64,000 nt of DNA from Candidatus Melainabacteria bacterium (GCA_902168245.1 CABHPA010000025.1:43467-107466); one strand, 5' to 3'; positions 18,509 through 27,566 are shown, counted from the stretch's first letter. Notes: generated by a model not told the origin, from the letters alone. Made by a program: numbers and translations.

Positions 18509-18534
18509 AAAAGGGCCTATTTCTAGGCCCTTTT
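18509..18534 (+). terminator. Intrinsic terminator
   Basis: Eleven-base-pair stem AAAAGGGCCTA / TAGGCCCTTTT with loop TTTC and a T7 run. Its core GCCTATTTCTAGGC resembles the CCTATTT motif found at many gene junctions of this phage. Confidence 0.9.
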
Positions 18535-18760
18535 TTTGTCTTTAATACAGATACTAATACATCAGCTTCAAACCAAAGGGTATACAAAGTTACTACTAAT
18601 GACATCTCAATAGGCACTTTTTAAAGATACTAGCACGAAAAGTCATCCTTTGGTTTTAGAATTGATACTCAAAGCCAGTCTATAGTGCAATGTATGATTG
18701 AAGATTGTCTATTTTACAGTTATTTAGCTTTGAATACTTAGCTAGAAAGGGATTACTATC

Positions 18761-19543
18761 ATGACTGCTGCAGGTGGCTTAATTGTTGGACAACAAATTG
18801 GAAACCAAGTGCGTAAAGCAGATGAGAAAAGAAGGTTAGAGCAAGAACAAGCACAACGGTATCAACAAATATGTCAACAGACCCCAGTTTATATTCCAGA
18901 TAAATTTGAATTTGTATCTCAAGTACCACAATCACCACTTAATAGACCTTATAGTCCAAGATTTGGCAGTGATACTGAGGATGAAGGCACGTACAATCCT
19001 TTAACTGACCCCATAAAAAAACGTAAAGCAAATGAAGCTAGAGGAAGATGGCGTGATGCAAGAGATAAGCCCAGTGTCAGCGATAAAACAAAAAGAGAAT
19101 TACTTTATGACAGATATAATCAGGAAGAAAAAGCAAGAAAATCTGAAAGAGGTGTAGCAAGAAACTCAACTTTGGCATCTGGTGTGGCAGGTGCAGCTAC
19201 AAATGCTGTTTTTCATGATCCAACATTTAGCGTTGGAGTGGCAGTGGGAACAGCAGTGGCGGGAGTAACAGAACCTGCAGGTGTGGCTATCACAAACATT
19301 GCAGATGGTATTTATAAAGCAGTTCGTCCTAAATCCCCAACACGACCTAATATCACCAAAAAAGTTGATTCTCGAATGAAGAAACTTGAAGCAGAGCGAG
19401 AACAAAAAAGAGAAATCCAAAGGCTGAAGGAAGAAAGAGAAGCAAGACTCAAAGCAGAAAGAGAAGAAAGACTTAGAAAAGCCGCAGAGTCAACATCTCG
19501 AAGCGAACAAACGAAAAAATCTTCATCTTGGTTCTCATGGTAA
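18761..19543 (+). CDS. Coiled-coil protein with central Gly/Ala membrane-like segment
   Basis: The 260-residue protein starts with a short Gly-rich segment and a Gln/Glu/Arg helix. Residues of about 138-185 are Ala/Gly/Val-rich and could associate with a membrane (GVAVGTAVAGVTEPAGVAI). The last 60 residues are a charged coiled coil rich in Glu and Arg. AGAAAGGGA precedes the ATG. It ends the left cargo region. Function unknown. Confidence 0.65.
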   Translation: MTAAGGLIVGQQIGNQVRKADEKRRLEQEQAQRYQQICQQTPVYIPDKFEFVSQVPQSPLNRPYSPRFGSDTEDEGTYNPLTDPIKKRKANEARGRWRDARDKPSVSDKTKRELLYDRYNQEEKARKSERGVARNSTLASGVAGAATNAVFHDPTFSVGVAVGTAVAGVTEPAGVAITNIADGIYKAVRPKSPTRPNITKKVDSRMKKLEAEREQKREIQRLKEEREARLKAEREERLRKAAESTSRSEQTKKSSSWFSW

Positions 19544-19585
19544 TCGCTACCATTTAAAGACAAGTTCAACCAAATACTAAGCAGG

Positions 19586-19608
19586 TGATGGCTAAATGCC
19601 ATCATTTT
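19586..19608 (+). terminator. Terminator between convergent genes
   Basis: TGATGGC (19586-19592) and GCCATCA (19598-19604) form a 7-bp stem followed by TTTT, between the coiled-coil gene and the convergent 117-aa gene. Confidence 0.65.
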
Positions 19609-19626
19609 GCTATGTAGCTTAAGGAC

Positions 19627-19980
19627 TTATCTAACTGCCATTCCATGCTTTGTCAAATATGCCAATCCATTCATTGTCACAAAGTTAAAACCATCCATAT
19701 CTTCTGCAAGTTCACAATAATGAGGGATTTCAGCTATAAAGCCTAATTCTTTAAATAACTCATCCCACTGTCTTTCTTGTTCTTCTCTTTCCTCATATCC
19801 TTCATCATAGATTTTCTCAAGTTTATCGGTAATGAGTTTATTTTCCATAGAGATTTCTCTGGTCGTCTCATCAGACAGATACTTTTGGAAGTCTTCCTTG
19901 GAAAAAGGTTGAGATCTGAATATTTGATCTAAATACTCTAATTGTTCTTGGGAAAGGGTAATAACATCAAATGGAAGCAT
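19627..19980 (-). CDS. Acidic hypothetical protein (117 aa)
   Basis: A soluble, highly acidic helical protein (EERQWDELFKELGF). The ATG at 19980 is preceded by GAGGT five bases upstream. It is first or last in a short minus-strand early unit with the DUF3768-type gene. Acidic small phage proteins are often DNA mimics or host-takeover proteins, but that is only a possibility here. Confidence 0.65.
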   Translation of the reverse strand: MLPFDVITLSQEQLEYLDQIFRSQPFSKEDFQKYLSDETTREISMENKLITDKLEKIYDEGYEEREEQERQWDELFKELGFIAEIPHYCELAEDMDGFNFVTMNGLAYLTKHGMAVR

Positions 19981-20023
19981 TTTTACCTCACTCTTTTACC
20001 GTTAGAATATTATAACAACAAAA

Positions 20024-20041
20024 AGCCCTATTTCTAGGGCT
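20024..20041 (-). terminator. Minus-strand terminator
   Basis: AGCCCTA / TAGGGCT 7-bp stem with four-base loop; on the minus strand it is followed by TTTTTG. It ends the 20091-20815 unit. Same CCTATTTC core as the terminator at 18509. Confidence 0.8.
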
Positions 20042-20090
20042 GTCTAATCATAGTAAGTAGTATGTCTATCTCTCTATCCTTACATTATAC

Positions 20091-20420
20091 CTAATACTCT
20101 TCCGCCAGCATAATGGTCATCACCCGCCTTGTTTTACTCTCATCAGCAGGATCATCAGAACCAAACTCCATCTTCAAGTCATAATAATCGATCTTGAACA
20201 TGATTTTATGATTCCCAACCTGTAACGTTGCACAATCATGCTCACCATACGGATCATTATCAGGATTAAAGTCATCAAAGTTCTGAACCTGAAAGACTAC
20301 CCTAACCAAATCTACTTCATCCAATGCCTGAATACCAGTGGTTAACAGAACCTGACCACCCATAAACATGGTTCTTAATCTGTCATTCAACATCCTTATC
20401 TTCTCTTTTGATTCATCCAT
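20091..20420 (-). CDS. DUF3768-family protein
   Basis: Residues from about 10 onward match the known pattern of DUF3768: NDRLRTMFMGGQVLLTTG, then FDDFNPDNDPYGEHD and a FKIDYYD strand. The family is small, soluble and of unknown function, found in many bacteria and their phages. I chose ATG 20420, with AGGA upstream, over a longer frame from GTG 20480 that lacks a Shine-Dalgarno and runs close to the upstream gene. Co-transcribed with the next gene. Confidence 0.8.
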   Translation of the reverse strand: MDESKEKIRMLNDRLRTMFMGGQVLLTTGIQALDEVDLVRVVFQVQNFDDFNPDNDPYGEHDCATLQVGNHKIMFKIDYYDLKMEFGSDDPADESKTRRVMTIMLAEEY

Positions 20421-20485
20421 AAAAATAGTCCTAAACTCAACATTTAAGACTATTTTCAAACCCTTACAAGCTAAAATCACGTTTT

Positions 20486-20815
20486 CTAATCAATAATGTA
20501 ATCTTCAGGATTTTCTACAGTATTTTTAGAGCTTATGTTGAATCTGACCTCTGGCTTGTTAATGATGATTTGAGGTTGGTCATCCACTCGTCTATGCATC
20601 TGTTCATTTCTGGCAACCATTTGTGCCATTGCTGCCAGCTTTATTTTCGGTGATATGTTTTTGTCTTTCATCATCTTATAAAGTGCCTCATCCACTGTCA
20701 GCATCACCATATCATGATACGAAAGGTATTTATGATGAAACACTATTGGATCTTCAGGAAGCACAATATCCAAACCATCCAACCAAGTCTTTGTTCTTTT
20801 ACTTAAATCACCCAT
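20486..20815 (-). CDS. Hypothetical protein, possible small-terminase-like
   Basis: The 109-residue protein has helices followed by SPKIKLAAMAQMVARNEQM and then QPQIIINKPEVRFN. That helix-then-Pro-strand C-terminus resembles the end of some small terminase subunits. However, it is on the strand opposite the large terminase, which argues against it. GAGAGGTG precedes the ATG, and a CCTATTT-type motif lies 24 bases upstream. Confidence 0.55.
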   Translation of the reverse strand: MGDLSKRTKTWLDGLDIVLPEDPIVFHHKYLSYHDMVMLTVDEALYKMMKDKNISPKIKLAAMAQMVARNEQMHRRVDDQPQIIINKPEVRFNISSKNTVENPEDYIID

Positions 20816-20833
20816 TCTCGTTCACCTCTCACT

Positions 20834-20850
20834 ACTTGTGAAATAGCCTA
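20834..20850 (-). promoter_or_regulatory. CCTATTT-type junction motif
   Basis: On the minus strand this reads TAGGCTATTTCACAAGT, ending 18 bases before the start codon at 20815. It is one of at least a dozen similar sites in the prophage, always in the orientation of the downstream gene. Confidence 0.55.
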
Positions 20851-20874
20851 CTGAATAAACAAAGTGCCGAATAA

Positions 20875-20889
20875 TCCTATTAATTAATC
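20875..20889 (+). promoter_or_regulatory. CCTATT-type junction motif, divergent partner
   Basis: TCCTATTAATTAATC lies 15 bases before the ATG at 20904 and shares CCTATT-N2-TTAATC with the site before the terminase gene. With the site at 20834 it forms a divergent pair. Confidence 0.5.
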
Positions 20890-20903
20890 AAAGGAACTGA
20901 TTT

Positions 20904-21254
20904 ATGACACCGAATCTCGTTGAAAACTACATAAAGGAAACTTGCATCACCAAGACCAAAGCTGCCAAAAGCCGTATTAACCAAGCCTTAAACCGCATTA
21001 CGAAAGTCATCGATGTGTTTATAGGTCGTTTTGGGAAAGCCAGTCTTCATAACACTAAAGGGTTGGTGGATATGGATGGAATCTATGCAGTGGGAAAAGT
21101 ACTTCAACTAGAGGGGCAATTAGATCAGGCACCTACCCCAGTCACTATCAACAAACATTTAGCCTTCATTGAGGCTTACATAGAGGTCATATCAGATGAA
21201 TCAAGTGGTAATCATTTCAGGGAAGGCGGTCGTAATCGATCAAAAACATCTTAA
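20904..21254 (+). CDS. Candidate small terminase subunit
   Basis: A basic helical protein of 116 residues placed two genes before the large terminase. Location and helical, DNA-binding-like composition (TKTKAAKSRINQALNRITK) fit a small terminase subunit, but no signature is visible. Its last 20 codons overlap the start of the HNH gene (21196-21254) and encode a polar tail (HFREGGRNRSKTS) that may not be original. A Shine-Dalgarno (AAAGGA) precedes the ATG. Confidence 0.55.
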   Translation: MTPNLVENYIKETCITKTKAAKSRINQALNRITKVIDVFIGRFGKASLHNTKGLVDMDGIYAVGKVLQLEGQLDQAPTPVTINKHLAFIEAYIEVISDESSGNHFREGGRNRSKTS

Positions 21255-21648
21255 TCTTATTGAGCAATACAAATGGTGTGTTGGTGAAAAGTTAGGCTAT
21301 GTTCAAACCACTCAACAAGGGAAAACCATTTATCTCCATAGGCTTATAGCAAAAGCAAGTAACGATGATCTAGTGGATCATATCAACAGAAACCGATTGG
21401 ATTGCAGGGAAGTCAATCTTCGTTTGGTAAATAACCAACAAAATACCTGTAATCGTGGGCCTAATAAGAATCAGCCATATAAAGGGGTCGGATTCCACAA
21501 AAGGGCAAAGAAATGGCGTGCAGAAATCAGATATCAAGGTCAGTATTACTTTCTAGGTTATCATCCCAATGTCAGGGAAGCTCTAGTGGCTTATAACACC
21601 ATGGCAAAGTTCTTATTTGGTGAATATGCCTATTTGAATAGCATCTAA
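21196..21648 (+). CDS. HNH homing endonuclease with AP2-like domain
   Basis: Residues 48-65 (LHRLIAKASNDDLVDHIN) and RLDCREVNLRLV form the HNH nuclease core, followed by KGVGFHKRAKKWRAEI, an AP2-type DNA-binding repeat with YFLGYHPNVREALVAYN. This pair of domains is typical of free-standing phage homing endonucleases. Its start lies inside the end of the preceding gene, consistent with insertion between the small and large terminase genes. It cuts target DNA to spread itself, not for phage assembly. Confidence 0.9.
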   Translation: MNQVVIISGKAVVIDQKHLNLIEQYKWCVGEKLGYVQTTQQGKTIYLHRLIAKASNDDLVDHINRNRLDCREVNLRLVNNQQNTCNRGPNKNQPYKGVGFHKRAKKWRAEIRYQGQYYFLGYHPNVREALVAYNTMAKFLFGEYAYLNSI

Positions 21649-21672
21649 CATTTAGCAAACCTTTGATCTCAT

Positions 21673-21708
21673 AGGCTTATTGATTAAAACCAGTAAGCCT
21701 TTTTCTTT
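21673..21708 (+). terminator. Terminator immediately before the large terminase gene
   Basis: AGGCTTATTG (21673-21682) pairs with CAGTAAGCCT (21691-21700), ten pairs with one G-T, followed by TTTTTCTTT. Only 18 bases separate the T run from the terminase ATG, so late transcription from upstream must read through it. Confidence 0.8.
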
Positions 21709-21711
21709 GAA

Positions 21712-21726
21712 GCCTATTCGTTAATC
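21712..21726 (+). promoter_or_regulatory. CCTATT-type junction motif before terminase
   Basis: GCCTATTCGTTAATC abuts the ATG of the large terminase. No Shine-Dalgarno is visible in this short leader, which is unusual for this phage. Confidence 0.5.
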
Positions 21727-23238
21727 ATGGCTAGAAAGAAGACTAAAAGACAGATATTATCCAGTGCTTACACCGAGTTTGTACCTTGGGTTGGGGAAAG
21801 TGGTTCTGAACCTCAAAGAGAGTTTCTAGACTCTGATGCTTATATTACCTGTTTTGTAGGGGGTATTGGTACTGGAAAGTCTACAGTAGGTGGTGCTTGG
21901 GCTTTGGATATGATTTTCAAGTATCCACAAGCAGATGGAATGATCTGTGCCAACAACATCTCCCAGCTTAAGAATGCAACTTTAAAATCCATGCGTATGT
22001 TCTTGGATGAACTCTCCAGACAACATGGACAACCCATTTACAAGATTGATCAACACAATACCCTTCAAATCTTATTATCAGGACATGAATCCCAGAAGAT
22101 CCACTTAAAGTCCTTGGATAAAGGGGCTGGTGATATTGAGGGCTTTGAGGTTGCTTGGGCATGGCTGGATGAGGCAGAGGCTACCCCTCCTGATTCCTTT
22201 GATGTCCTCACTGATCGTTTAAGACAGAAGGTCAATAGACACACTGGTGAGGCATATGGTGCTTTAACCCCTTTAGAAACCATTAAAAAACTGGAAAAAT
22301 CAAACTCATTAATCCCAAACCAAATCAAAATCACTACAACACCAGATAAGCTAGGTGCAAAGTGGCTATATGACTTGATTTATGATGCTGACAAGATTCA
22401 AAGACGGGAAGAATTAGGGGTAAAGCTTACAGAGATTAAAGCAAAAACACTGGATAATCCTTATCTTACAGAGCAGAAAAAGGCGGAATATCAGTCTAAA
22501 TACACAGGTTCATTGGCAAAGCAGCAGCTAGAGGGTGAATGGACAATTGTGGCAGATGGGGATGCTGTCTATTTCAACGACTTTCACAACGGGTTTCATA
22601 TCATTGATGCGGTTTATGATCCAAGGAAGACCTTAATACTTGGACTGGATTGGGGTTCTGTGAATCCAGCTTGTATCTTTGCTCAAGAGGGTGAACTGGG
22701 ACAACTCATTGTATTGGCTGAATACTATGATCAACGAGCCATATTGAAAGACTTTATCAATAACATTCTGGATATTATTGCTTATCGCTTTCCTGAGAAT
22801 CTTTCATCTTTTGAGGCATATTGTGATCCGGCTGGAAGGGTTGCCAATGAGCAAACAGGGGAATCCAACATTGATGTTTTTCATCAGATGACAGGGATTA
22901 AGCCTTATCATATTCCTTCCACCCCTGGTTCTGTGCCACTTGGGATTCAATTGGTTAGAGAACGATTATCCTCTATTGCCAAAGATCAAAGGCGGAAACT
23001 ACTGATTGATAGAGGCTGTAAAATTCTCATTGAAGGCTTTCAAGGTGGTTATCGATACGTTAAAAACGTAACCTCATTGCCAGTACCTAAGATTGAAAGA
23101 AGCGAATACATACACCTGCAAGACTCACTCAGATATGTAGTCATCAACAAGTACAGTCGAACCTCTGATCAGGTTCGAGGTCATAAAAAGCCTTGGAAAC
23201 AAAAAAAGACCCATAACCTGCTTCAATACGGACGTTAA
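21727..23238 (+). CDS. Terminase large subunit
   Basis: The 503-residue motor protein packages DNA into the procapsid. Walker A is GIGTGKS (residues 46-52), Walker B with the catalytic Glu is AWAWLDEAEA, and the nuclease domain begins LILGLDWGSVNPA with the first metal-binding Asp. Further acidic residues (YCDPAG) follow. Length and order match podovirus/SU10-like large terminases. It opens the morphogenesis operon that continues through portal and capsid. Confidence 0.95.
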   Translation: MARKKTKRQILSSAYTEFVPWVGESGSEPQREFLDSDAYITCFVGGIGTGKSTVGGAWALDMIFKYPQADGMICANNISQLKNATLKSMRMFLDELSRQHGQPIYKIDQHNTLQILLSGHESQKIHLKSLDKGAGDIEGFEVAWAWLDEAEATPPDSFDVLTDRLRQKVNRHTGEAYGALTPLETIKKLEKSNSLIPNQIKITTTPDKLGAKWLYDLIYDADKIQRREELGVKLTEIKAKTLDNPYLTEQKKAEYQSKYTGSLAKQQLEGEWTIVADGDAVYFNDFHNGFHIIDAVYDPRKTLILGLDWGSVNPACIFAQEGELGQLIVLAEYYDQRAILKDFINNILDIIAYRFPENLSSFEAYCDPAGRVANEQTGESNIDVFHQMTGIKPYHIPSTPGSVPLGIQLVRERLSSIAKDQRRKLLIDRGCKILIEGFQGGYRYVKNVTSLPVPKIERSEYIHLQDSLRYVVINKYSRTSDQVRGHKKPWKQKKTHNLLQYGR

Positions 23239-23279
23239 CTATTTCTTTCATATATTCCCAAAGTGTTGAGGTAGGGAGA

Positions 23280-25097
23280 TTGGAAGAATTAGTAAACACA
23301 TCTGAATCCAGTAAGGATATGGAAGACAAGGTTGTTGCACTTGTAAGTTCTAATTGGACACAAGGTCGTCAAGATAGAGCAGAAAAAGAAAAAGGTTGGG
23401 ATAGATGCTGGAAAGCCTTTTCACTCTATGTAGATCCTGAATTATACAAAGATCAGCCTTGGCGTAATAAATTTCCATCCCCTTGGGCTTACCAGTCCGG
23501 TATTTACGGACATACACAACTGAAATCCATTCTCATGCCCAATGATGAGAACTTCTTTAAAATCAGACCTGTTAATCAGGGTGATGAACAACAAATCTTA
23601 AACGCTGAATTATTGACAAAATATCAAAGACGAAAGTTTAAAAAGGGTAACTTTAATAACGCTACTGATTCCTGCCTTTTACAGGGTTCTATTATTGGTT
23701 CCACTTGTATGAAGGTCTATTGGAAGATGGAGGAAGGGCCAATTGATGGGGAAACAGATGGTCTAACTTTTGATGGGCTTTGGTATGAGTTCGTCAATAT
23801 GAAAGACTTTGTGGTGTATCCAGCCAATAGTGCTGATATCAGTAAATCCATGCAAATTCACAAAACCTTCTATAACATCTCGGATATTAAACAAATGGAT
23901 GAGAAGAATGGTGGTGTTTATCGAAATACAGATGAAATTGATTCAGCCAATACAGCCATTAACGATACTGATGATTTATTTGCTAAAAACGTATCCAGTT
24001 ATTTAGGGGTAAAAGATCCAAAGCCACCTAGAGGTCAAGTAGAGCTTCTTGAGGCTTGGGGTGACTTTAACATTGATGGAACCCTTTATAAGGATTTTGT
24101 TGCCACTGTGGTAAACCGAAAGCATTTGATTCGCTTTCAACGCAATCCTTATCTCAGAAAGCCTTTTATCTTCTTTTCTATTCGGGATATTCCGGGTTCA
24201 GCCTATGGGGAAGGCTTTATTGAAAAAGGTTTACCGATTAAAGATCTCAGTGAAACTTTAGACAACATGATTATTGATGAGACTTTGCTGAAGATTCAAG
24301 GTCAATATGGTTTTGATGCAAACGATAAGTCATTTGATCCAGATAACTTTGAGATTCGTCCTGGCGGTTTACATGGGATGGATAAACCAGACACCTTATG
24401 GCGTATCGATAATTCAACCAATTTATCAACACCTTTAACGATGAAAGAGTCTTTAAAACAAGAGTTTGAGGAAACAACCACGGTCTTAAAGTATGCCAAA
24501 GGCTCTCAGTCCGGTGGTTCTGATACAGCAACAGGGGATACGATCCTTTCCCAAGCCTCTGATAAGAACTTTACTAATGTGGCAAAGCATCTCAATGAGG
24601 TCTTTTTAGAGGAGGTTGTGGCTTTAAGCTATGACTTGATTAGGCTTTTTGACAATCCAGAGAACATTGCCAAGTATACAGGTGCAGATCCCAGTATTTT
24701 AAACCTTGGAATCCCTTTATCGGATATGGACATTGATATTACAGGGCTTTCTACGGCTATTGATGACAACGAGAAGATTAAGAACATTGAGAAAGTCATC
24801 ACAATGTCCAACCAGTTACCCATTGCAGGGATGATCAAGCAAAGGAATCTGGTTGAGGACTGGTTAAAGCTTAATGGCTTGGATGATATGGAACGTTATC
24901 TGGAAGATCCACAGATCTGTGAGGCAATTCAGCAGAATATCATCCTAATGAACACGCAGGCCATTCAGGCTCAAGAACAACAAGAACAACAAGCCCAGAT
25001 GATGCAACAGCAACAACAAATCCCCCAAGGAAAACCGGGTTCATTACCTTCACCTGAGTTACCAGCACCTACTGCACTTGGGGCTGAACCACAATAA
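23280..25097 (+). CDS. Portal protein
   Basis: The 605-residue protein follows the large terminase and precedes a scaffold-like gene and the capsid, the standard portal position. Its N-terminal half has WRNKFPSPWAYQSGIYGHTQLKSIL and a long wing-like region; the C-terminus is a Gln-rich helix (QAQEQQEQQAQMMQQ) followed by a Pro-rich tail, as in many podovirus portals. It should form the dodecameric DNA entry ring. The start is TTG 23280 directly after AGGGAG, or ATG 23319. Confidence 0.88.
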   Translation: MEELVNTSESSKDMEDKVVALVSSNWTQGRQDRAEKEKGWDRCWKAFSLYVDPELYKDQPWRNKFPSPWAYQSGIYGHTQLKSILMPNDENFFKIRPVNQGDEQQILNAELLTKYQRRKFKKGNFNNATDSCLLQGSIIGSTCMKVYWKMEEGPIDGETDGLTFDGLWYEFVNMKDFVVYPANSADISKSMQIHKTFYNISDIKQMDEKNGGVYRNTDEIDSANTAINDTDDLFAKNVSSYLGVKDPKPPRGQVELLEAWGDFNIDGTLYKDFVATVVNRKHLIRFQRNPYLRKPFIFFSIRDIPGSAYGEGFIEKGLPIKDLSETLDNMIIDETLLKIQGQYGFDANDKSFDPDNFEIRPGGLHGMDKPDTLWRIDNSTNLSTPLTMKESLKQEFEETTTVLKYAKGSQSGGSDTATGDTILSQASDKNFTNVAKHLNEVFLEEVVALSYDLIRLFDNPENIAKYTGADPSILNLGIPLSDMDIDITGLSTAIDDNEKIKNIEKVITMSNQLPIAGMIKQRNLVEDWLKLNGLDDMERYLEDPQICEAIQQNIILMNTQAIQAQEQQEQQAQMMQQQQQIPQGKPGSLPSPELPAPTALGAEPQ

Positions 25098-25109
25098 TAG
25101 AGGAAGACT

Positions 25110-25379
25110 ATGTACAACGACCAACAACTAGAGTATTACAAGACTGTAGGCTCTGAAAAGCTTAAAAAGAAGATGGAGAAAGAAAAAGAAGCCTCTGCAT
25201 TCCGTAACTTTATGGAAAGTCCTTGTTATCAGCAAATCAAACAAAAGTTTTTAGAAATGGCAGCAAAACCCATTGATTATGACCATTCACAAGAAGGTCT
25301 TATGCGTCTTCATGGTGAAACACAGTTCAACAAAGGCTTGCTGGAGTTCTTTAATGAGGTGGAGAGAAAGGCAAAATAG
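25110..25379 (+). CDS. Small hypothetical protein between portal and scaffold
   Basis: An 89-residue charged helical protein (KLKKKMEKEKEASAFRNF). AGAGGAAG precedes the ATG by a few bases. It is in the head operon, so a head-assembly accessory role is likely, but I recognise no family. Confidence 0.65.
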   Translation: MYNDQQLEYYKTVGSEKLKKKMEKEKEASAFRNFMESPCYQQIKQKFLEMAAKPIDYDHSQEGLMRLHGETQFNKGLLEFFNEVERKAK

Positions 25380-25392
25380 CCTATTCTTTAGG
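25379..25392 (+). promoter_or_regulatory. CCTATT-type junction motif
   Basis: GCCTATTCTTTAGG overlaps the last base of the preceding stop codon (TAG) and lies 18 bases before the scaffold gene ATG. It contains a weak dyad, CCTA-TTCTT-TAGG. Confidence 0.5.
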
Positions 25393-25410
25393 TAGCAAGA
25401 GGCTTTATCT

Positions 25411-26277
25411 ATGTCATTTAACAATCTTTTTAACCTTCCACCTATGGAATCATCAGCTAATGCAGAGACAAATGTCACTGAAACTCCTGCTGAAACAGTT
25501 ATTCAAGAGCAGAAAGCACCGGAAACAACTGTTACAGAGACAGCTAAACCTAAAACAGAACCTGTTAAGCAAGAACCAGTCAAAGAAGAACCTAAACAAG
25601 AGCGTGTAGAGATTCATAATGGCTTTACTCAAGATGAATTAGCCCAGATCAATGAGGCTTTTAATACCCAGTTCCAAACAAACCCATTAAATGCAGTTCA
25701 AGTGGCTGTAGAGGAAGGCTTTAATCTGGCTTTATCACCAGAACAACAAGAATATTTTAACCAAGTGTATTTAGAGTGGGAAGATAAGAACCCATTAGAG
25801 GCTAAAAGCTGGTTTCATAAGATTGGGATGCTTCAATATGAGCACCAGAATAAATATGCTGAAAAAGAACGTTTATCCAAGCTGGAAAAAGACGAGAAAG
25901 CACTTTTATCTCGTACAGAGGCTTTAAAGTCCATTATTGAGGAAAGAGAATACTTCAAAGAGCCTGAGGAACAACAGTTCTTACACTTATTAGCTGAATA
26001 CTTGGAAGATATTGAGGGTGAGAATCCGACCTCAGAGCGTGGTGAGTATTTCAGACAGGCAGCCAGTCAAATTCATACAGCGATTGAACGTGCTGAAAAA
26101 CGTGGTTATGACAGAGCCATTAAAGAACATACCAAGAAAAAGAATGCTTATGTGGCTGGTTCAGGGAATACCATTCCTCAAAGAGGGCCAACAGATGAGA
26201 AGGCAGAAGCAGTTGCTAACAAAGATGTGGATAAGCTTCTAGGTATGGCTTTAAGGGGTTTAAAGAAAGACCATTAA
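25411..26277 (+). CDS. Putative capsid scaffolding protein
   Basis: The 288-residue protein has a Thr/Glu/Pro/Lys-rich disordered N-terminus (about 65 residues), then long charged helices and coiled coil, and a basic C-terminus. Placement directly between portal and major capsid genes is the classical scaffold position. Scaffolds direct shell assembly and then leave. The assignment is from composition and position, not from a sequence motif. Confidence 0.7.
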   Translation: MSFNNLFNLPPMESSANAETNVTETPAETVIQEQKAPETTVTETAKPKTEPVKQEPVKEEPKQERVEIHNGFTQDELAQINEAFNTQFQTNPLNAVQVAVEEGFNLALSPEQQEYFNQVYLEWEDKNPLEAKSWFHKIGMLQYEHQNKYAEKERLSKLEKDEKALLSRTEALKSIIEEREYFKEPEEQQFLHLLAEYLEDIEGENPTSERGEYFRQAASQIHTAIERAEKRGYDRAIKEHTKKKNAYVAGSGNTIPQRGPTDEKAEAVANKDVDKLLGMALRGLKKDH

Positions 26278-26294
26278 TAAGTAATAAAATTATT

Positions 26295-26362
26295 TATCTC
26301 CCTATCTATATTTCAAAGTTCACCGAAACACAGGTGGAGAACTAGAAAGAGATAGGGAGATA
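26295..26362 (+). promoter_or_regulatory. Long-range hairpin masking the capsid ribosome-binding site
   Basis: TATCTCCCTATCT (26295-26307) and AGATAGGGAGATA (26350-26362) are perfectly complementary over 13 bases with a 42-base loop. The 3' arm contains AGGGAG, the Shine-Dalgarno of the capsid gene. The leader could therefore switch capsid translation on or off. Confidence 0.6.
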
Positions 26363-26370
26363 TATTTTTA

Positions 26371-27507
26371 ATGAGTGGATTAGTTAGTTATCAATTTGCT
26401 GGGGTCAACGAAGATTTAGCCCCTGCTGCTGCGATACTTGCCGAAAGAGAAACACCTTTCTTAAGTAAGGTTCTCAATCAAAGCAAAGCCGTAAGCAATA
26501 CAATTCATTATTGGGTAAACCGTAGATTGGTTGGCACTGAAGATGTTCTATATGCAGATGTTGCAGATGGAAGTTCAAATGTTACTGTGCGTGTGAATGG
26601 TGCCAATACCTCCGGTGTTAAAACAAAGTATGTAGTTGGAACCATTATTGAAATTGGTTCTGAACAACTCAAAGTATTATCAGTAGATGAAGTTACAAAC
26701 GTAGGCGTTAGTGTTGATTTAACTTGCTCTCGTTCCTATGCTGGTTCAACCCATGCCGCACATACTGCATTAGATACTGTATACATTGTAGGAAAACCTA
26801 AACAAGATGGTTTTATTCCCTCTGAAAATGAGGCTGAAGTAGGGCAAAGGGATTCTAATGTCACTCAAAACCTCCACCGTTTAGTTGAAATCTCCTATAC
26901 TGCACGTGATGTCAAGCAGATTGCCGCTGAAGGTGATGTTAAAGATCAAACTAAAAATAAGATTAATGAGTGTTTAAAAGAACTTGAAATTGCCTCTCTT
27001 TATTCAATGCTTGTGGATGCAGGTGATGGTTCTGCCAGAACCATGAAAGGCGCTAAACAATTTATTCCATCTGGTAATAAAACTGATAAGACTGGTAATG
27101 CATTAACCACTGGTGATTTGGATACCGCTTTATTTGCACTATACGCACTTGGTGCTAATCCTGATTTAATTGTGGTTGGTAATGATCAAAAGCGTAAGTT
27201 AAACCAATTGCAAGCAAGTCGTTTTGATAAAGCACAAGGGCAAGATACTAAAAAGATTCAAAACATTTTGGATGTTTATAGTGGTCAAAAACGTGATATT
27301 CCCATTGTAATGTCTCAAAATGTTCGTGCTGGTGATGTTTTCATTTTCTCAACTGAACATATTACTGTTGCACCTTTACAAGGTCAAGCACTCCAAATGG
27401 AACCTTTAGCAAAAGTGGGTACGCTTGAAAGAGCACAAGTATTTGGACAATACACTTCGGAATTCAAACTTCCTGAAACACATTGGTACTTCTCAAACTG
27501 TGGTTAA
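26371..27507 (+). CDS. Major capsid protein (SU10/DUF5309-like)
   Basis: The 378-residue protein follows portal and scaffold and precedes a strong terminator, as expected for the most abundant product. Features such as LAPAAAILAERETPFLSKVL at the start, a beta-rich insertion, then EISYTARDVKQIAAEGDV and IPIVMSQNVRAGDVFIF fit the HK97-fold capsid group typified by phage SU10. The long central helix region and C-terminal beta segment are consistent with this fold. Several hundred copies should form the head shell. Confidence 0.85.
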   Translation: MSGLVSYQFAGVNEDLAPAAAILAERETPFLSKVLNQSKAVSNTIHYWVNRRLVGTEDVLYADVADGSSNVTVRVNGANTSGVKTKYVVGTIIEIGSEQLKVLSVDEVTNVGVSVDLTCSRSYAGSTHAAHTALDTVYIVGKPKQDGFIPSENEAEVGQRDSNVTQNLHRLVEISYTARDVKQIAAEGDVKDQTKNKINECLKELEIASLYSMLVDAGDGSARTMKGAKQFIPSGNKTDKTGNALTTGDLDTALFALYALGANPDLIVVGNDQKRKLNQLQASRFDKAQGQDTKKIQNILDVYSGQKRDIPIVMSQNVRAGDVFIFSTEHITVAPLQGQALQMEPLAKVGTLERAQVFGQYTSEFKLPETHWYFSNCG

Positions 27508-27530
27508 AAGATAAGAACGCTGGGTAAGAG

Positions 27531-27563
27531 TAGAGATCAGGTCAAACTGATCTCTATTTTTTT
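27531..27563 (+). terminator. Terminator after the capsid gene
   Basis: Perfect 10-bp stem TAGAGATCAG (27531-27540) and CTGATCTCTA (27547-27556) followed by seven T. The next ATG is at 27567, so the terminator nearly touches the methyltransferase start and would limit its expression relative to capsid. Confidence 0.9.
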
Positions 27564-27566
27564 ATC

